DNA of 64,000 nucleotides, from the NCBI RefSeq assembly GCF_006517235.1, contig NZ_CP041188.1, positions 2,666,001-2,730,000 on the forward strand, read 5' to 3'. The translations under genes were made by a program, and so were the position numbers. The notes under the pieces were generated by a model that did not search any database, had not been told where the DNA came from, and worked only from the letters and a program-made list of their open reading frames with translations. This document shows, in pieces, positions 35,165 through 43,890 of this stretch; the first letter of the stretch is position 1, and each line of letters opens with the position of its first letter. The DNA is from Pseudarthrobacter sp. NIBRBAC000502772 (lineage in GTDB: Bacteria; Actinomycetota; Actinomycetes; Actinomycetales; Micrococcaceae).

Positions 35165-36829
35165 TCAGTTGCGGCGCATCAGTGTTGGAGTCTGGCCGGC
35201 CGTAGGTTTCTGCAGGTCTCCTGCGTCCAGGGCGGTCCACAGCCCCTGTGTCCGGCAGGGGATCGAGGCTTCAACCAGCGCCTGGCTATGTGGGTGCCGG
35301 GGCGCCGCGAAGAAGTCCTTGGTTTCCGCCACCTCGATCACGCGCCCCTCCAGCAGTACGGCCACACGGTCGCACATGTACCGCACCACGTCCATATCGT
35401 GCGAGATGACGATCAGGGAAAGGTTGCGTTCACGCTGGAGCCGCAGCAGCAGGTTCAGGATGGTTCGCTGGGTGAGGGCGTCGAGTGCCGAGGTGGCTTC
35501 GTCACAGATCAGCACCTGGGGTTCCAGCAGCAGGGCGCGGGCGATGGTGGCGCGCTGGAGCTGGCCGCCGGAGCACTGGCCGGGGCGCTTGTCCAGCAAG
35601 GCTGCATCCAGCTCCACCTCCTCCATCACTGCGGCGATCCGCTCGTCGCGCTGTTCCGGTGGAAGGGCATGGTGTGAGCGCCGCGGCGCCTGCAGGCTGG
35701 CGCGGAGGGTCATCCGCGGGTCAAAGGCGCCGTGCGGTTCCTGGAACACCAGCTGGACCGCGGTGTCCCGACGCGGACCAGCGGCGTCCAGCTGCCGGGT
35801 AATGGATCCTGTGCTGGCTGCTTCCAGGCCCACGATGGCTTTGGCCAGGGTGCTCTTGCCGGATCCAGATTGGCCCAGGACACCCAGGATCTCCCCGAGC
35901 TTAAGGGTCAGCGAGACGTCCTGCAGCGCGGCATGGCCCAGTTTCCGCCGCGATCCGAAGTGCTTGCCCACGCCGTCCAGCACCAGGATTTCGCGTTCCG
36001 TGGAGGGCGGACGCCGGCGGGACTCCGGCGCCAGTCGCGCGGCGGCCAGCAGATCCCGGGCGTAGGTCGTCTTGGGCCGGGTCAGGAGGTCGCCGGCCGG
36101 ACCGGACTCCACGATACTGCCGGAGTTCATAACCAGGACCCGGTCCGCGAAGGCGGCAACGGATGCGATGTTGTGGGTGATGTAGAGAATGCCCAGGCCG
36201 CGTTCGCGGCGTTCCCGGTCCAGCAGTTGCAGGATCTGGCGTTCCAGCATTTTGTCCAGCGCCGACGTCGGCTCGTCTGCCAGCAGCATCCCGGGCTGCC
36301 CGGCCAGCGCCAGGGCTGTCATGGCGCGCTGAGCCATGCCGCCGGAGAGCTGGTGCGGATAAGCCCGGATCCCCCTGGCGGGATCGGCAAAGCCCACTTC
36401 CTCGAGCAGGTTCAGCGCTTTGCTGCGCGCCTTTGAGCCCCGCAGGCCGGCATGGAGGCGCAGCGGCTCCTTGAGGTGCTGCCCGATGGTCCGGTTCGGG
36501 TTAAACATCCGTTTGGGCTGCTGGAACAGCATCCCCAGCCGGCCCCCGCGCACGGAGTTGAGCTCGTGTTCGGTGGCCCGGGTAAGGTCCAGGTTTCCCA
36601 GCCTGATGGAACCGCCCGTGATTCCCAGGCTAGGGGGCAGCAGCCGGAGGCAGGACATCGCGGTCAGCGTCTTGCCGGAACCGGAACTGCCGACCAGCGC
36701 AACGAACTCACCGGGATCCAGGGACAGGGAGACACCTGAGAGCAGGGGCTTGCAGTAACCGCCTCCGTCGGGTTCCTTGTGGCTCACCTCCAGGCCGTCC
36801 ATGACCAGGCCGTTATTCACAGAGCTCAT
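35165..36829 (-). CDS. Oligopeptide/nickel-type ABC transporter, double ATPase
   Basis: Protein of 554 residues with two complete ABC domains fused in one chain. Domain 1: Walker A GSSGSGKT near residue 43, signature LSGGMAQRAM, Walker [13 protein letters not shown]. Domain 2: Walker A GQSGSGKS near residue 320, signature CSGGQLQRATIARAL, Walker B VLICDEATSALD. This is a DppD-DppF fusion. It overlaps the permease stop by four bases and is last in the operon from 40172. Confidence 0.93.
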   Translation of the reverse strand: MSSVNNGLVMDGLEVSHKEPDGGGYCKPLLSGVSLSLDPGEFVALVGSSGSGKTLTAMSCLRLLPPSLGITGGSIRLGNLDLTRATEHELNSVRGGRLGMLFQQPKRMFNPNRTIGQHLKEPLRLHAGLRGSKARSKALNLLEEVGFADPARGIRAYPHQLSGGMAQRAMTALALAGQPGMLLADEPTSALDKMLERQILQLLDRERRERGLGILYITHNIASVAAFADRVLVMNSGSIVESGPAGDLLTRPKTTYARDLLAAARLAPESRRRPPSTEREILVLDGVGKHFGSRRKLGHAALQDVSLTLKLGEILGVLGQSGSGKSTLAKAIVGLEAASTGSITRQLDAAGPRRDTAVQLVFQEPHGAFDPRMTLRASLQAPRRSHHALPPEQRDERIAAVMEEVELDAALLDKRPGQCSGGQLQRATIARALLLEPQVLICDEATSALDALTQRTILNLLLRLQRERNLSLIVISHDMDVVRYMCDRVAVLLEGRVIEVAETKDFFAAPRHPHSQALVEASIPCRTQGLWTALDAGDLQKPTAGQTPTLMRRN

Positions 36830-37656
36830 TTTTCCGCCGCCTGGGGCATCAGCAGCGGCGCCGCTGCCATGTGGGCTGCCCGCTGGCCGATCAGGGTCAC
36901 GCAGAGGGCAACCGTGAAAATGATCAGGCCCGGGGCGAGGATTCCCAGCGGTGCGCGGTCCGCGAAGGGTTGTGCAGCTGCCAGCATGGAACCCCAGTCC
37001 GATTGTGGCGGCTGGACGCCGAGGCCCAGGTAGGAGAGGGCGCCCACGCTAATGAGCAGGTGCCCGAACCGCAGCGTCGCCTGGCCCAGGATCGGTGCGG
37101 CGAGGTGGGGCAGGATGTGCCGGCAGATAATGAACGACGGCGGGCAGCCCACCACACGGGCTGCGTCCACGAAGCCCCGGGCCGAGACGTCGTAAGCCAG
37201 GGTGCGGGCCAACCTGGCAAAAGGCGTCCACCCGGTGACCGTGAGCGCGAGCAGCAGCGGCCCGAAGCCCGTGCCCAGTGCAGCCACGATGAACAGCGCC
37301 ACCACCATTTCCGGCAGCGCCAGCAGGACGTCGTTGGTGCGCGTCAGGAATTCGTCCACCCAGCCGCGGCGCCGCGCGCTGAGGATGCCGATGGCCACGC
37401 CCAGAAGACAGGTCAACAGCGTGGCCAGCGCGGCCACGGACATGGAGAATTGGCCACCTTCGAGGATCCGGCTCAGGGTGTCCCGGCCCAGGTTGTCCGT
37501 GCCCAGCCAGTGTGCGGGCGAGGGCGGGGCCAGGCGCTCTGCCAGGTTCTGCACCGCAGGCGGGTAGGGCGAGATCCACGGGGCCAGAAGCACTGCCAGC
37601 ACAATAAGGGCAAGCACGGCCGTGGCCAGGCTAGTGACAGTCAGGCGGCTACGCAA
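36826..37656 (-). CDS. Oligopeptide/nickel-type ABC transporter permease (DppC/NikC type)
   Basis: Membrane protein of 276 residues with the domain order of DppC: an N-terminal helix, then the core permease. HWLGTDNLGRDTLSRILEGG is the typical pre-core motif. The start was placed at TTG 37656, where GGAGG is five bases upstream, rather than at TTG 37668. It overlaps the end of the upstream permease gene by eight bases. Confidence 0.88.
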   Translation of the reverse strand: MRSRLTVTSLATAVLALIVLAVLLAPWISPYPPAVQNLAERLAPPSPAHWLGTDNLGRDTLSRILEGGQFSMSVAALATLLTCLLGVAIGILSARRRGWVDEFLTRTNDVLLALPEMVVALFIVAALGTGFGPLLLALTVTGWTPFARLARTLAYDVSARGFVDAARVVGCPPSFIICRHILPHLAAPILGQATLRFGHLLISVGALSYLGLGVQPPQSDWGSMLAAAQPFADRAPLGILAPGLIIFTVALCVTLIGQRAAHMAAAPLLMPQAAEK

Positions 37657-38590
37657 GGGATCCTCCAACCGTGGGGCTGAGGAAGCGGTGGACGAAGTCC
37701 GCCAGGGTGGTCACGCCGACAGCGAGTGCCACCACTACCACCACTCCACCCTGGGCCAGCGGGATATCGCTGTTTACTACGGCGTCGAAAAGCAGCCTGC
37801 CCATGCCGGGCACGGCGAAGATGACCTCCACAATGACCGATCCGCCCAGCAGGCCCGCGAACCACACGGCGAACAGGGTAGACAGCGGCACCAGTCCGTT
37901 CGGCACCACGTGGCGGAGTACGGCCTGGCCCTGGCTCAGTCCCCTGGCGCGGGCTGCCGTCACGTGCTCCGCGGCTGCGGCGTCGATGATGCCGGCCCGT
38001 ACGGCCGAGGTGAAGAAGCTGATGGGCCGCAGGGCAAGGGTCAGAGCGGGCAGTACGGCAGATGACATGTCGTTCCAGCCTGCGGTGGGCAGCACGGACA
38101 GCTTCAAGGCAAAGACCAGCACCAAGACGGGAGCAACCCAGTATTCCGGCATGGCGATAAGGGCCTGGGTGACGGCGGTGATGGCCTTGTCAGCGGTGCT
38201 TCCCGGCCGCAGTCCGGCAATGATTCCCAGGGGGAGCGATACCGCCGCGGCCAGGACCAGCGCCATGGTGACCAAGCTGAGCGTGACGGAGAGCGCCGGG
38301 AGCACCTGCTCCGCCACCGGCGTGCGGCTCACGAAGGACAGTCCCATATCGCCGCTAAAGAAATCCCCGAGCCAACGGAAGTACTGGACGGCCAGGGGGT
38401 CGTTCAGGCCAAGGCTCTCGCTGAGCCCCTTCACCGCGGACCCATCCACGGCGTCTCCTGCCACCCGTGACCGGATGATTTTCCGCACCGGATCCCCTGG
38501 CGTGAAGTACGGGATCAGGAAGACCGCGAAAGAGGACACCACAACGGCGGCCACCAGGGTGGCCGTCCGTTTGGTGATGAACTGCAGCAT
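37649..38590 (-). CDS. Oligopeptide/nickel-type ABC transporter permease (DppB/NikB type)
   Basis: Membrane protein of 313 residues. The N-terminus FITKRTATLVAAVVVSSFAV is the first helix and TPGDPVRKIIRSR the following conserved loop. AARARGLSQGQAVLRHVVPN is the coupling motif. It lies 25 bases after the binding-protein gene and pairs with the DppC-type permease. Confidence 0.92.
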   Translation of the reverse strand: MLQFITKRTATLVAAVVVSSFAVFLIPYFTPGDPVRKIIRSRVAGDAVDGSAVKGLSESLGLNDPLAVQYFRWLGDFFSGDMGLSFVSRTPVAEQVLPALSVTLSLVTMALVLAAAVSLPLGIIAGLRPGSTADKAITAVTQALIAMPEYWVAPVLVLVFALKLSVLPTAGWNDMSSAVLPALTLALRPISFFTSAVRAGIIDAAAAEHVTAARARGLSQGQAVLRHVVPNGLVPLSTLFAVWFAGLLGGSVIVEVIFAVPGMGRLLFDAVVNSDIPLAQGGVVVVVALAVGVTTLADFVHRFLSPTVGGSLA

Positions 38591-38615
38591 ATGTGGCGGG
38601 TTTCGGGGAGCTGGT

Positions 38616-40172
38616 CTAGGACGCGGCCTTGCCTGTCCTGGCCGTCAGGACGTAGCGGGACAGCGGGTCCTGGACGTAGGAGAGGACGCTGGTGCGGATC
38701 GCGTCGGTTGCCTGTTCGTTCACGAGCCAGGCGTTGACCGCCTTGTCCTGGAGGATCTGGCCCGCCTTGGCGTACAGCTTGTAGCGCTCGTTCGTATCAA
38801 CGGTTTTGGTTGCTTCGGCGATGATCCGGTCGTACTCCGGGTCGCAGAAGTGGCTCAGGTTGTAGGTGCCTTTGCAGGTGTAATCGGCGGTGAGGAACCC
38901 GATAGGGTCGGCGATGTCAATCAGCCGGTTGCGCTGACTGAGCAGCATGTCGTAGTTTCCTGCCAGGACGTCCGGCTCCGCCGAAGCATATTCCTTGGAT
39001 TGGATCGTGACGGGGATGCCGATGTTCTTGAGATTTTCCTGGACGACGGCGGCAACGTCACCGAATTCGGCGCGCTCCACGATGGCGATGATTTCCAAGG
39101 GGCGGTCGGCGGTGTACCCGGCGCTGGCGAGCAGCTCGCGGGCTTCCTCAAGGTTCTGCTGCTGCTTTTCCTGCTTTTCGCCCGCCCAGGGCTCGGAGGG
39201 CGCGAACGGTCCGGTGGCCGGGATGGCGGCACCTTCGTAGACGCTGGCAGCCAAAGCGTCGAGGTCCAGCGCGTCTCGGACCGCCTTGCGGACGTCAACT
39301 TTGTCCAGAGGTGCGCGGCCGTTGTTCATGTAGAGCGTGGCAGTGCGGGGCGAATCGGCACCCAGCACCGTGACGCCGTCGTCCGCTTTCAGCGCGGCGA
39401 TGCTGGCGACGGGGATGGACAATGAGATGTCCGCTTCACCGGTCTGCACCTGCGCGGCGCGCGTGGCGCCGTTGGTGATGAAGCGGATCTCGGCGCCGGC
39501 GAGCTGCACGTCACCGCCCCAGTAGTTCTCGTTGCGGTCCAGGGTCAGGGACTGCTTTGCCTTCTCCGAGACGGGAGTGAACGGCCCGGTGCAGTGCCCG
39601 AACGGGTCCACGCCTTCATCCTTGTACGCAGCTGGTGCCAGGATGCCGGTGTTGACGCTGGCCAGCCGGTACGGCACCAGCGGGTTCTCCGCCGGCGTGC
39701 TGACCCGGACGGTCTGTGCGTCCACGGCGGTGACACTGCTGATCATGGTGCGGTTGAAGGCCCGGGCGGGGACCTTTGCGTCCAGGACGTGGTTAAGCGC
39801 CGCCACCACGGACTCGGCGGTGAGCACTCCACCGTCCTGGAACTTGACGCCCTGGCGGAGGCTGAAGTCCCATTCCAGGGGCGAGGTCTGCTTCCACTCG
39901 GTGGCCAGCGAGGGCAGGACCTTGCCTTCGGCCTGGTTGTAGGTGGTCAAGGTCTCCAGACAGCCGGACAGGGACAGGATGTAGGCGGCATCGGACTCAA
40001 TGGCCCAGTTGGCTACTGGAGCCCGGAAGTTGTCCACCACAATCCGCTGGCTCGTGTCAGCCGGGGCGGTGGTCCCGGCGGACTGGGTCTGGGTGCCGCT
40101 GAAGCCGCAGCCGGTGAGGGTCAGGGCAGCCGCCGCAGCCAGGATGGCGCGGGGACGGAGGAACGAACGCAC
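38616..40172 (-). CDS. Family 5 ABC transporter substrate-binding lipoprotein
   Basis: Protein of 518 residues. The signal peptide begins MRSFLRPRAILAAAAALTLT with lipobox LTGC. The family 5 pattern LRQGVKFQDGGVLTAESVVA is present. The start is GTG at 40172. An iron-box-like palindrome lies 58 bases upstream. Ligands of this family include peptides, nickel and metallophores; the iron box favours a metal chelate, as an inference only. Confidence 0.9.
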   Translation of the reverse strand: MRSFLRPRAILAAAAALTLTGCGFSGTQTQSAGTTAPADTSQRIVVDNFRAPVANWAIESDAAYILSLSGCLETLTTYNQAEGKVLPSLATEWKQTSPLEWDFSLRQGVKFQDGGVLTAESVVAALNHVLDAKVPARAFNRTMISSVTAVDAQTVRVSTPAENPLVPYRLASVNTGILAPAAYKDEGVDPFGHCTGPFTPVSEKAKQSLTLDRNENYWGGDVQLAGAEIRFITNGATRAAQVQTGEADISLSIPVASIAALKADDGVTVLGADSPRTATLYMNNGRAPLDKVDVRKAVRDALDLDALAASVYEGAAIPATGPFAPSEPWAGEKQEKQQQNLEEARELLASAGYTADRPLEIIAIVERAEFGDVAAVVQENLKNIGIPVTIQSKEYASAEPDVLAGNYDMLLSQRNRLIDIADPIGFLTADYTCKGTYNLSHFCDPEYDRIIAEATKTVDTNERYKLYAKAGQILQDKAVNAWLVNEQATDAIRTSVLSYVQDPLSRYVLTARTGKAAS

Positions 40173-40229
40173 AGGAGACCGCCTTGCAAGGCTGCCGTGG
40201 GGATCGGCAGGAATAAAAGAAGGGACTAC

Positions 40230-40248
40230 TTAGGGTAGCCTTCCCTTC
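40230..40248. promoter_or_regulatory. DtxR/IdeR-like iron box
   Basis: TTAGGGTAGCCTTCCCTTC matches 14 of 19 positions of the actinobacterial iron box TTAGGTTAGCCTAACCTAA, with a well conserved left half. It lies between the binding-protein gene (minus) and a truncated GTG frame (plus), so it could control both. Such boxes bind the iron-loaded repressor and shut off uptake genes. Confidence 0.55.
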
Positions 40249-40294
40249 CGGCAAAGCAGCAATTTGATGACGTGCGCGCCCAGTAAGGAGAAAG

Positions 40295-40411
40295 GTGAGC
40301 GCCCTCCTGACGGGCGCCGCCGTCGTACTTTCCTGCCCAGTTGTCGCCGCCGGACTTTCCCGGGCGTACCGGGGAGGAGCGCACGCTCGCAGCTCTCTGA
40401 AACTTACGTGA
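40295..40411 (+). pseudogene. Possible truncated gene, 38-residue frame
   Basis: A GTG at 40295 has AAGGAG six bases upstream, a strong ribosome site. The frame starts VSALLTGAAVVLSCPVVAAG, hydrophobic like a membrane-protein start, and stops after 38 codons where the transposase fragment ends. It may be the cut 5' end of an iron-regulated gene divergent from the transporter. Confidence 0.3.
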
Positions 40412-40757
40412 GGCCGAGCTGCTTGGTAGCGACCATGAGCGTTTCCTTGGCGGTCAGCGCGGAAATGGCTGCCACTGCCCGGAACGGCTCAGAGGGAATG
40501 TGCGTGACCAGGGGTGGCAGCAGACCAGGGCCGTAGACCGGCGTCCGGCTCGGTCTTGGCCTGACGATCTTCAGGACGAGGGCCTCCCGCAGGGCGGTCC
40601 TGGCGTAATCGCGGTGCCAACCGGTCAGCTCTACCAGCTCGTTCAGGATCCGGGACTTCCCTGCACGATCCGCACTCTTGTAGGCGAGGGCTTTCTTCTT
40701 TGTCACAGCCTGCCGCTGGATCATCGTGAGCTCCATGAAAACGGGCATAACCTGCAT
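40404..40757 (-). mobile_element. Transposase/integrase fragment (IS1202-like)
   Basis: A 117-residue frame whose first about 85 residues contain MIQRQAVTKKKALAYKSADR and ELTGWHRDYARTALREAL, the N-terminal DNA-binding part of IS1202-type (ISNCY) transposases common in Arthrobacter. The DDE catalytic part is missing and the last 30 residues do not match the family. No terminal inverted repeats were seen. It marks a rearrangement boundary between the iron-transport region and the stress island. Confidence 0.6.
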
Positions 40758-41223
40758 CCGCTGCCACGATGTCGAGCCACGCCGCTACGCGGAGGTTTTC
40801 TATGAGTCAACGCGGGCCCTGTTGGAGGGACGGGTCCCGGCGTAAACTTAAAGCGCCTGCAGGTAACCATCAGATGACGCCGGGTTGTTCAGGACATGAG
40901 AATGTCCGAGCCTTCTCTTAGCGAGATCGCGAAGGTACTTGCAGGTTCTGCGTTTTCTGACCGTTGTGCGGCCGCGTGATGCGCCGGAGCCTTCGAAAAC
41001 GCCCGCCGCCACAGGGAAATCAGGCTCTTGCGCCGCCTAAAATCTGGGCGTAACACTGTGAATACGTTCTTCAAAAGAAGGGCGGGAACGAACAACAGGG
41101 GGACCCTGGAACACGCGGTGGGGTCTGATCTGATCCATGGTGGTCTGCCGGTGACGAGGCAGGAAGCGCCGGAATTCCCGCAAGTTCGGGAGATGATGTT
41201 CGTCATAACGGAATCAAACAGTC
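40758..41223. other. 466-bp stretch without a supported gene
   Basis: Only overlapping frames of odd composition are present. It lies beside the transposase fragment and probably consists of decayed mobile-element or junction sequence. Confidence 0.4.
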
Positions 41224-41254
41224 GAAGCCCCTTCAGCATTGCTGGTGGGGCTTC
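41224..41254. terminator. Hairpin terminator
   Basis: GAAGCCCC (41224-41231) pairs with GGGGCTTC (41247-41254), followed by CCCTTTT on the plus strand. It could end the minus-strand hsp20 operon, whose last gene stops at 41313, or a plus-strand transcript from the gap. Confidence 0.55.
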
Positions 41255-41312
41255 CCCTTTTCGGCTTCCGAGGCCTTGGCGCTCTGCCCCAGAGCCACGC
41301 CTTTGGCAGTCG

Positions 41313-41651
41313 TCAGGTTCTGTGTGGAAGGTCTGTGTGCGGTGAATGATGGGCTTGGCTGGCGTCTTTGGGTTGGACTGCTTCGAAGAACCTCTCGGTG
41401 CCGTGCGCGGCAAAGGCGCTGTGGGCGCGGTTGCGGATGAAGACGATGTCGTCCCCGCTGAGCTGTAACTGGCCGTGGGAGTCGTGGGGAAGCGGCCGGC
41501 CAGCGACCTCGCAAAGCTCTGCGGTGATCTTACGGGGCACGATGGTGTTTCCGGTGTGATCCATGAACCACTGTCGGGTTGCCGGATCCAGGGCAGACCA
41601 GAGGGATCTCATGTCGATCCCGGACTCGGTGTTTTCTTGAGGCGTTGTCAT
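41313..41651 (-). CDS. Small hypothetical protein coupled to hsp20
   Basis: Protein of 112 residues starting MTTPQENTESGIDMRSLWSA. The ATG lies one base after the hsp20 stop, so translation is coupled and the longer open frame upstream was rejected. A segment LDPATRQWFMDHTGNTIVPR and an acidic-basic tail are visible but no family is recognised. By context it acts with the chaperone in stress. Confidence 0.65.
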   Translation of the reverse strand: MTTPQENTESGIDMRSLWSALDPATRQWFMDHTGNTIVPRKITAELCEVAGRPLPHDSHGQLQLSGDDIVFIRNRAHSAFAAHGTERFFEAVQPKDASQAHHSPHTDLPHRT

Positions 41652-41652
41652 G

Positions 41653-42120
41653 TCACCAGCGGGTGATGGGAAGCTTTTTCGGTTCCGTGGGCTGGGCTTC
41701 GTCCGGCAGCGGGGCCCGGACTTCCAGTACCCCATTGGTGTAGCTGGCTTTGATGTCTTCTTCTTTCACGCCGTCAGGGAGGGGAATGTTGCGGCTAAAG
41801 GATCCGTAGCGGAATTCGGACCGGTAGCGGCCGTTGTCCTTGTGTTCTTCTTTTTCCTGGCGCTCGGCGCGGATCCGCAGGAACCCGTCTTCTATGGTCA
41901 CTTCAACGTCTTTGTCAGGATCGACGCCTGGCATCTCGGCACGCACCACCAGCGTCTTGCCATCGACAAACTCTTCCACCCGGATGGGGGCCGGGCCGTC
42001 TGTGGAAGCGAACATGCGTTCCATGGAATCCAACAGCTCCGAGGGGGACGTTAGGACGGTACTAAATGGTGAGACCCGCCGCGAGGATGCGAAGGGTGAC
42101 CATTTCAGCAGATCAGGCAT
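41653..42120 (-). CDS. Hsp20/alpha-crystallin small heat-shock protein
   Basis: Chaperone of 155 residues starting MPDLLKWSPFASSRR. The alpha-crystallin domain spans about residues 45-140, with VVRAEMPGVDPDKDVEVTIE and GVLEVRAPLP. It holds unfolding proteins without ATP. A related protein is at 56178. Starting at 42120 matches the usual length of the HspX group. It is divergent from the ANTAR gene across a 354-bp gap. Confidence 0.93.
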   Translation of the reverse strand: MPDLLKWSPFASSRRVSPFSTVLTSPSELLDSMERMFASTDGPAPIRVEEFVDGKTLVVRAEMPGVDPDKDVEVTIEDGFLRIRAERQEKEEHKDNGRYRSEFRYGSFSRNIPLPDGVKEEDIKASYTNGVLEVRAPLPDEAQPTEPKKLPITRW

Positions 42121-42474
42121 GACGGGTCCTCCAGACTCTTGGCAGGAGTGGGCCGGTACAAGGCCCGGTGTCCTTTCAGTAGAAACCTGGATCACGAGGG
42201 GACAACAGGGCCATAAGGACTGTCTTCGGGTCCGGGGGGAGGATCCCATACTGGTGTGGGATGAAGCGTGAAGTAGGGGTTTTTTCTCCTGCCGTTGTCG
42301 TGGGCCCGGGCGTAATCTGGACATAAAGGCTGATCATAAGAATGGCTGTTATCCGCGGATGCAGGGTGACCTGCTCTCTCACGTTAATCGCGCAGACTTT
42401 ATGCCCGAATGGTCTCTAAAGGTTTGAAGCCGTCGCCAAATGAGGCCCCCGATGGGGCCTGGAAGATCTGCATT
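42121..42474. promoter_or_regulatory. Divergent promoter gap between hsp20 and the ANTAR gene
   Basis: No extra gene is supported. GGGGACAACAGGGCC near 42198-42212 faintly resembles the DosR-like boxes of this region but has only one good half. The palindromic pair GGGCC and GGCCC near 42150 is another weak candidate. Confidence 0.3.
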
Positions 42475-43458
42475 ATGGCTGGTCACTTCGAGCTCTTCAC
42501 CGATCATCGGTCCCATGTCCGTTTCCGGCTGCTCGCGCCTGACGGGACGGTTTTAGCCGTTTCAGGTCCGTTTGATGACAAGAAAGCCGTGGCGGCAGCG
42601 ATGGCCGCTGTCCGGGAATGTGCCGGTATGGGCCTGGTCGAAGACCGTAGCCTTACCGCAGATACTCGTGCCCCGGGCTCTGCGGCTCGTTCGTTTCAAC
42701 ACCAGAACCAGCGTCGGGGGGAGGCGGCTGAGACAACAGCCGTGGCAGCACCAGGCTCCTGGGGAATGGATGGCTTCACTTTGGAAAGCGAAGCCGTAGG
42801 GGAGGTTCTTGCTGACATGGCAGCCCAAGCGGTGACTACCCTCTCGCTTGCATGTTCTGGTGTGTCGTGCGGGTTCAGTGTTTCCCGTCCCAAGAAGACT
42901 CCGGTATTCGGAGGCAGCGGGCTGGTGCGGGTGCTGGATGAGCTGCAGGGAAGTCTTGGTGAGGGACCTGGTCTGGCGGCCAGTACCGGACAGGGCACAG
43001 TCCTTGTGCGTGATTTGGCTTGTGATGGCCGGTGGCCGCAGTTAGCCGGTCCTGCTGCGGAGCAGGGCCTCAGGTCCGTCCTCGCCGTGCCTGTGCCTGC
43101 TGGAGGCAGGGCCAGCACCGTACTCACCGTGTGCGTTGACCGCCCGGACGCGTTCGACGGTGGTGACATCCTTGCCGCTGAGGAGTTCGCGATGGAGGCA
43201 TCGAGGATCCTCCGGCCGGCACTGCGGATCGCCGAGCTCAAGGACACTTTGCAGAACCTTCACGCAGCACTTGAACACCGAAGCGTCATCGATACGGCTC
43301 TGGGCGTGGTGATGGCCCAAAACCACTGCGATCACGACGCCGCGTTCAAAATCCTCATGCGTGCAGCCAGCATCAAAAATCTGAAGCTTCGGGACGTCGC
43401 GGCAACCGTACTCGCCTCGGTCTCCGGGGAGCCCCTCCGAGTGCACTTTGACCCCTGA
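42475..43458 (+). CDS. DUF1508-GAF-ANTAR regulator
   Basis: Protein of 327 residues. Residues about 4-58 (FELFTDHRSHVRFRLLAPDG and onward) resemble a DUF1508/YegP domain. About 95-235 form a GAF sensor domain with EGPGLAASTGQGTVLVRDLA. About 260-320 form an ANTAR RNA-binding domain with HRSVIDTALGVVMAQN and LRDVAATVLA. ANTAR proteins bind terminator-overlapping RNA hairpins to allow read-through. The start at 42475 has GGAAGA upstream; an ATG at 42409 would add 22 unconserved residues. Ligand and RNA targets are unknown. Confidence 0.82.
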   Translation: MAGHFELFTDHRSHVRFRLLAPDGTVLAVSGPFDDKKAVAAAMAAVRECAGMGLVEDRSLTADTRAPGSAARSFQHQNQRRGEAAETTAVAAPGSWGMDGFTLESEAVGEVLADMAAQAVTTLSLACSGVSCGFSVSRPKKTPVFGGSGLVRVLDELQGSLGEGPGLAASTGQGTVLVRDLACDGRWPQLAGPAAEQGLRSVLAVPVPAGGRASTVLTVCVDRPDAFDGGDILAAEEFAMEASRILRPALRIAELKDTLQNLHAALEHRSVIDTALGVVMAQNHCDHDAAFKILMRAASIKNLKLRDVAATVLASVSGEPLRVHFDP

Positions 43459-43503
43459 CCGCTCCCTCAACCCCTCGGGCACCCACCAGATGCTGCAAAT
43501 GAA

Positions 43504-43518
43504 GGACCAAAGCCTCTG
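43504..43518 (+). promoter_or_regulatory. DosR-like box
   Basis: GGACCAAAGCCTCTG, identical to sites at 45145, 52665 and 56655 (reverse). It lies 46 bases after the ANTAR gene and just before an ABC ATPase remnant. No intact gene starts within 300 bases, so the gene it once served may be lost or moved. Confidence 0.55.
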
Positions 43519-43550
43519 CGCGCCAGCCCACCCCGGGGTTGAAGTTTGAA

Positions 43551-43890
43551 CTATGAAGCCGGGGCCGCAGCCGGACTTAGTCCACAGCATGGCCGGTTTT
43601 TGTCAAGGACGCTAATCAGCAAACCAAACACATCAAGTTCCAGGATCAGCAATTCGGGCTCGTTCATGATGGTCACGCCGAGCTGGACCTTCTGTTGCTC
43701 GCCGCCGGAGAGTTTGTCCAGCTGCAAAACCTGCTTTGTCCCCCAAGGCGACCCGCTCAAGGTACTCCTGGGACCAGCGCTTGGCGGCGTACCGGTCCAA
43801 ACCTTTAAGCCGGCCGAAGTAGATCATGATGTCCAGGACCTTTTCCTTCTTGTAGAGGCCTCGTTCCTCCGGCAGGCAGCCAAGTTGCAT
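43551..43890 (-). pseudogene. ABC transporter ATPase fragment, frameshifted
   Basis: From 43890 the frame reads LGCLPEERGLYKKEKVLDIM and LERVALGDKA, then a frameshift near 43740 leads to LDKLSGGEQQKVQLGVTIMN and EPELLILE, after which homology ends. These are the middle and signature parts of an ABC-2-type exporter ATPase. Walker A and everything after Walker B are missing. Not functional. Confidence 0.8.

Noticed and set aside
40889..41413. Minus-strand frame of 174 codons downstream of the hsp20 pair
   Set aside because: Overlaps a terminator-like hairpin and the 41313 gene; no homology or ribosome site.
42198..42212. Possible DosR-like box GGGGACAACAGGGCC before hsp20
   Set aside because: Only one half-site is convincing; kept as a weak note in the gap entry and not counted among the sites.
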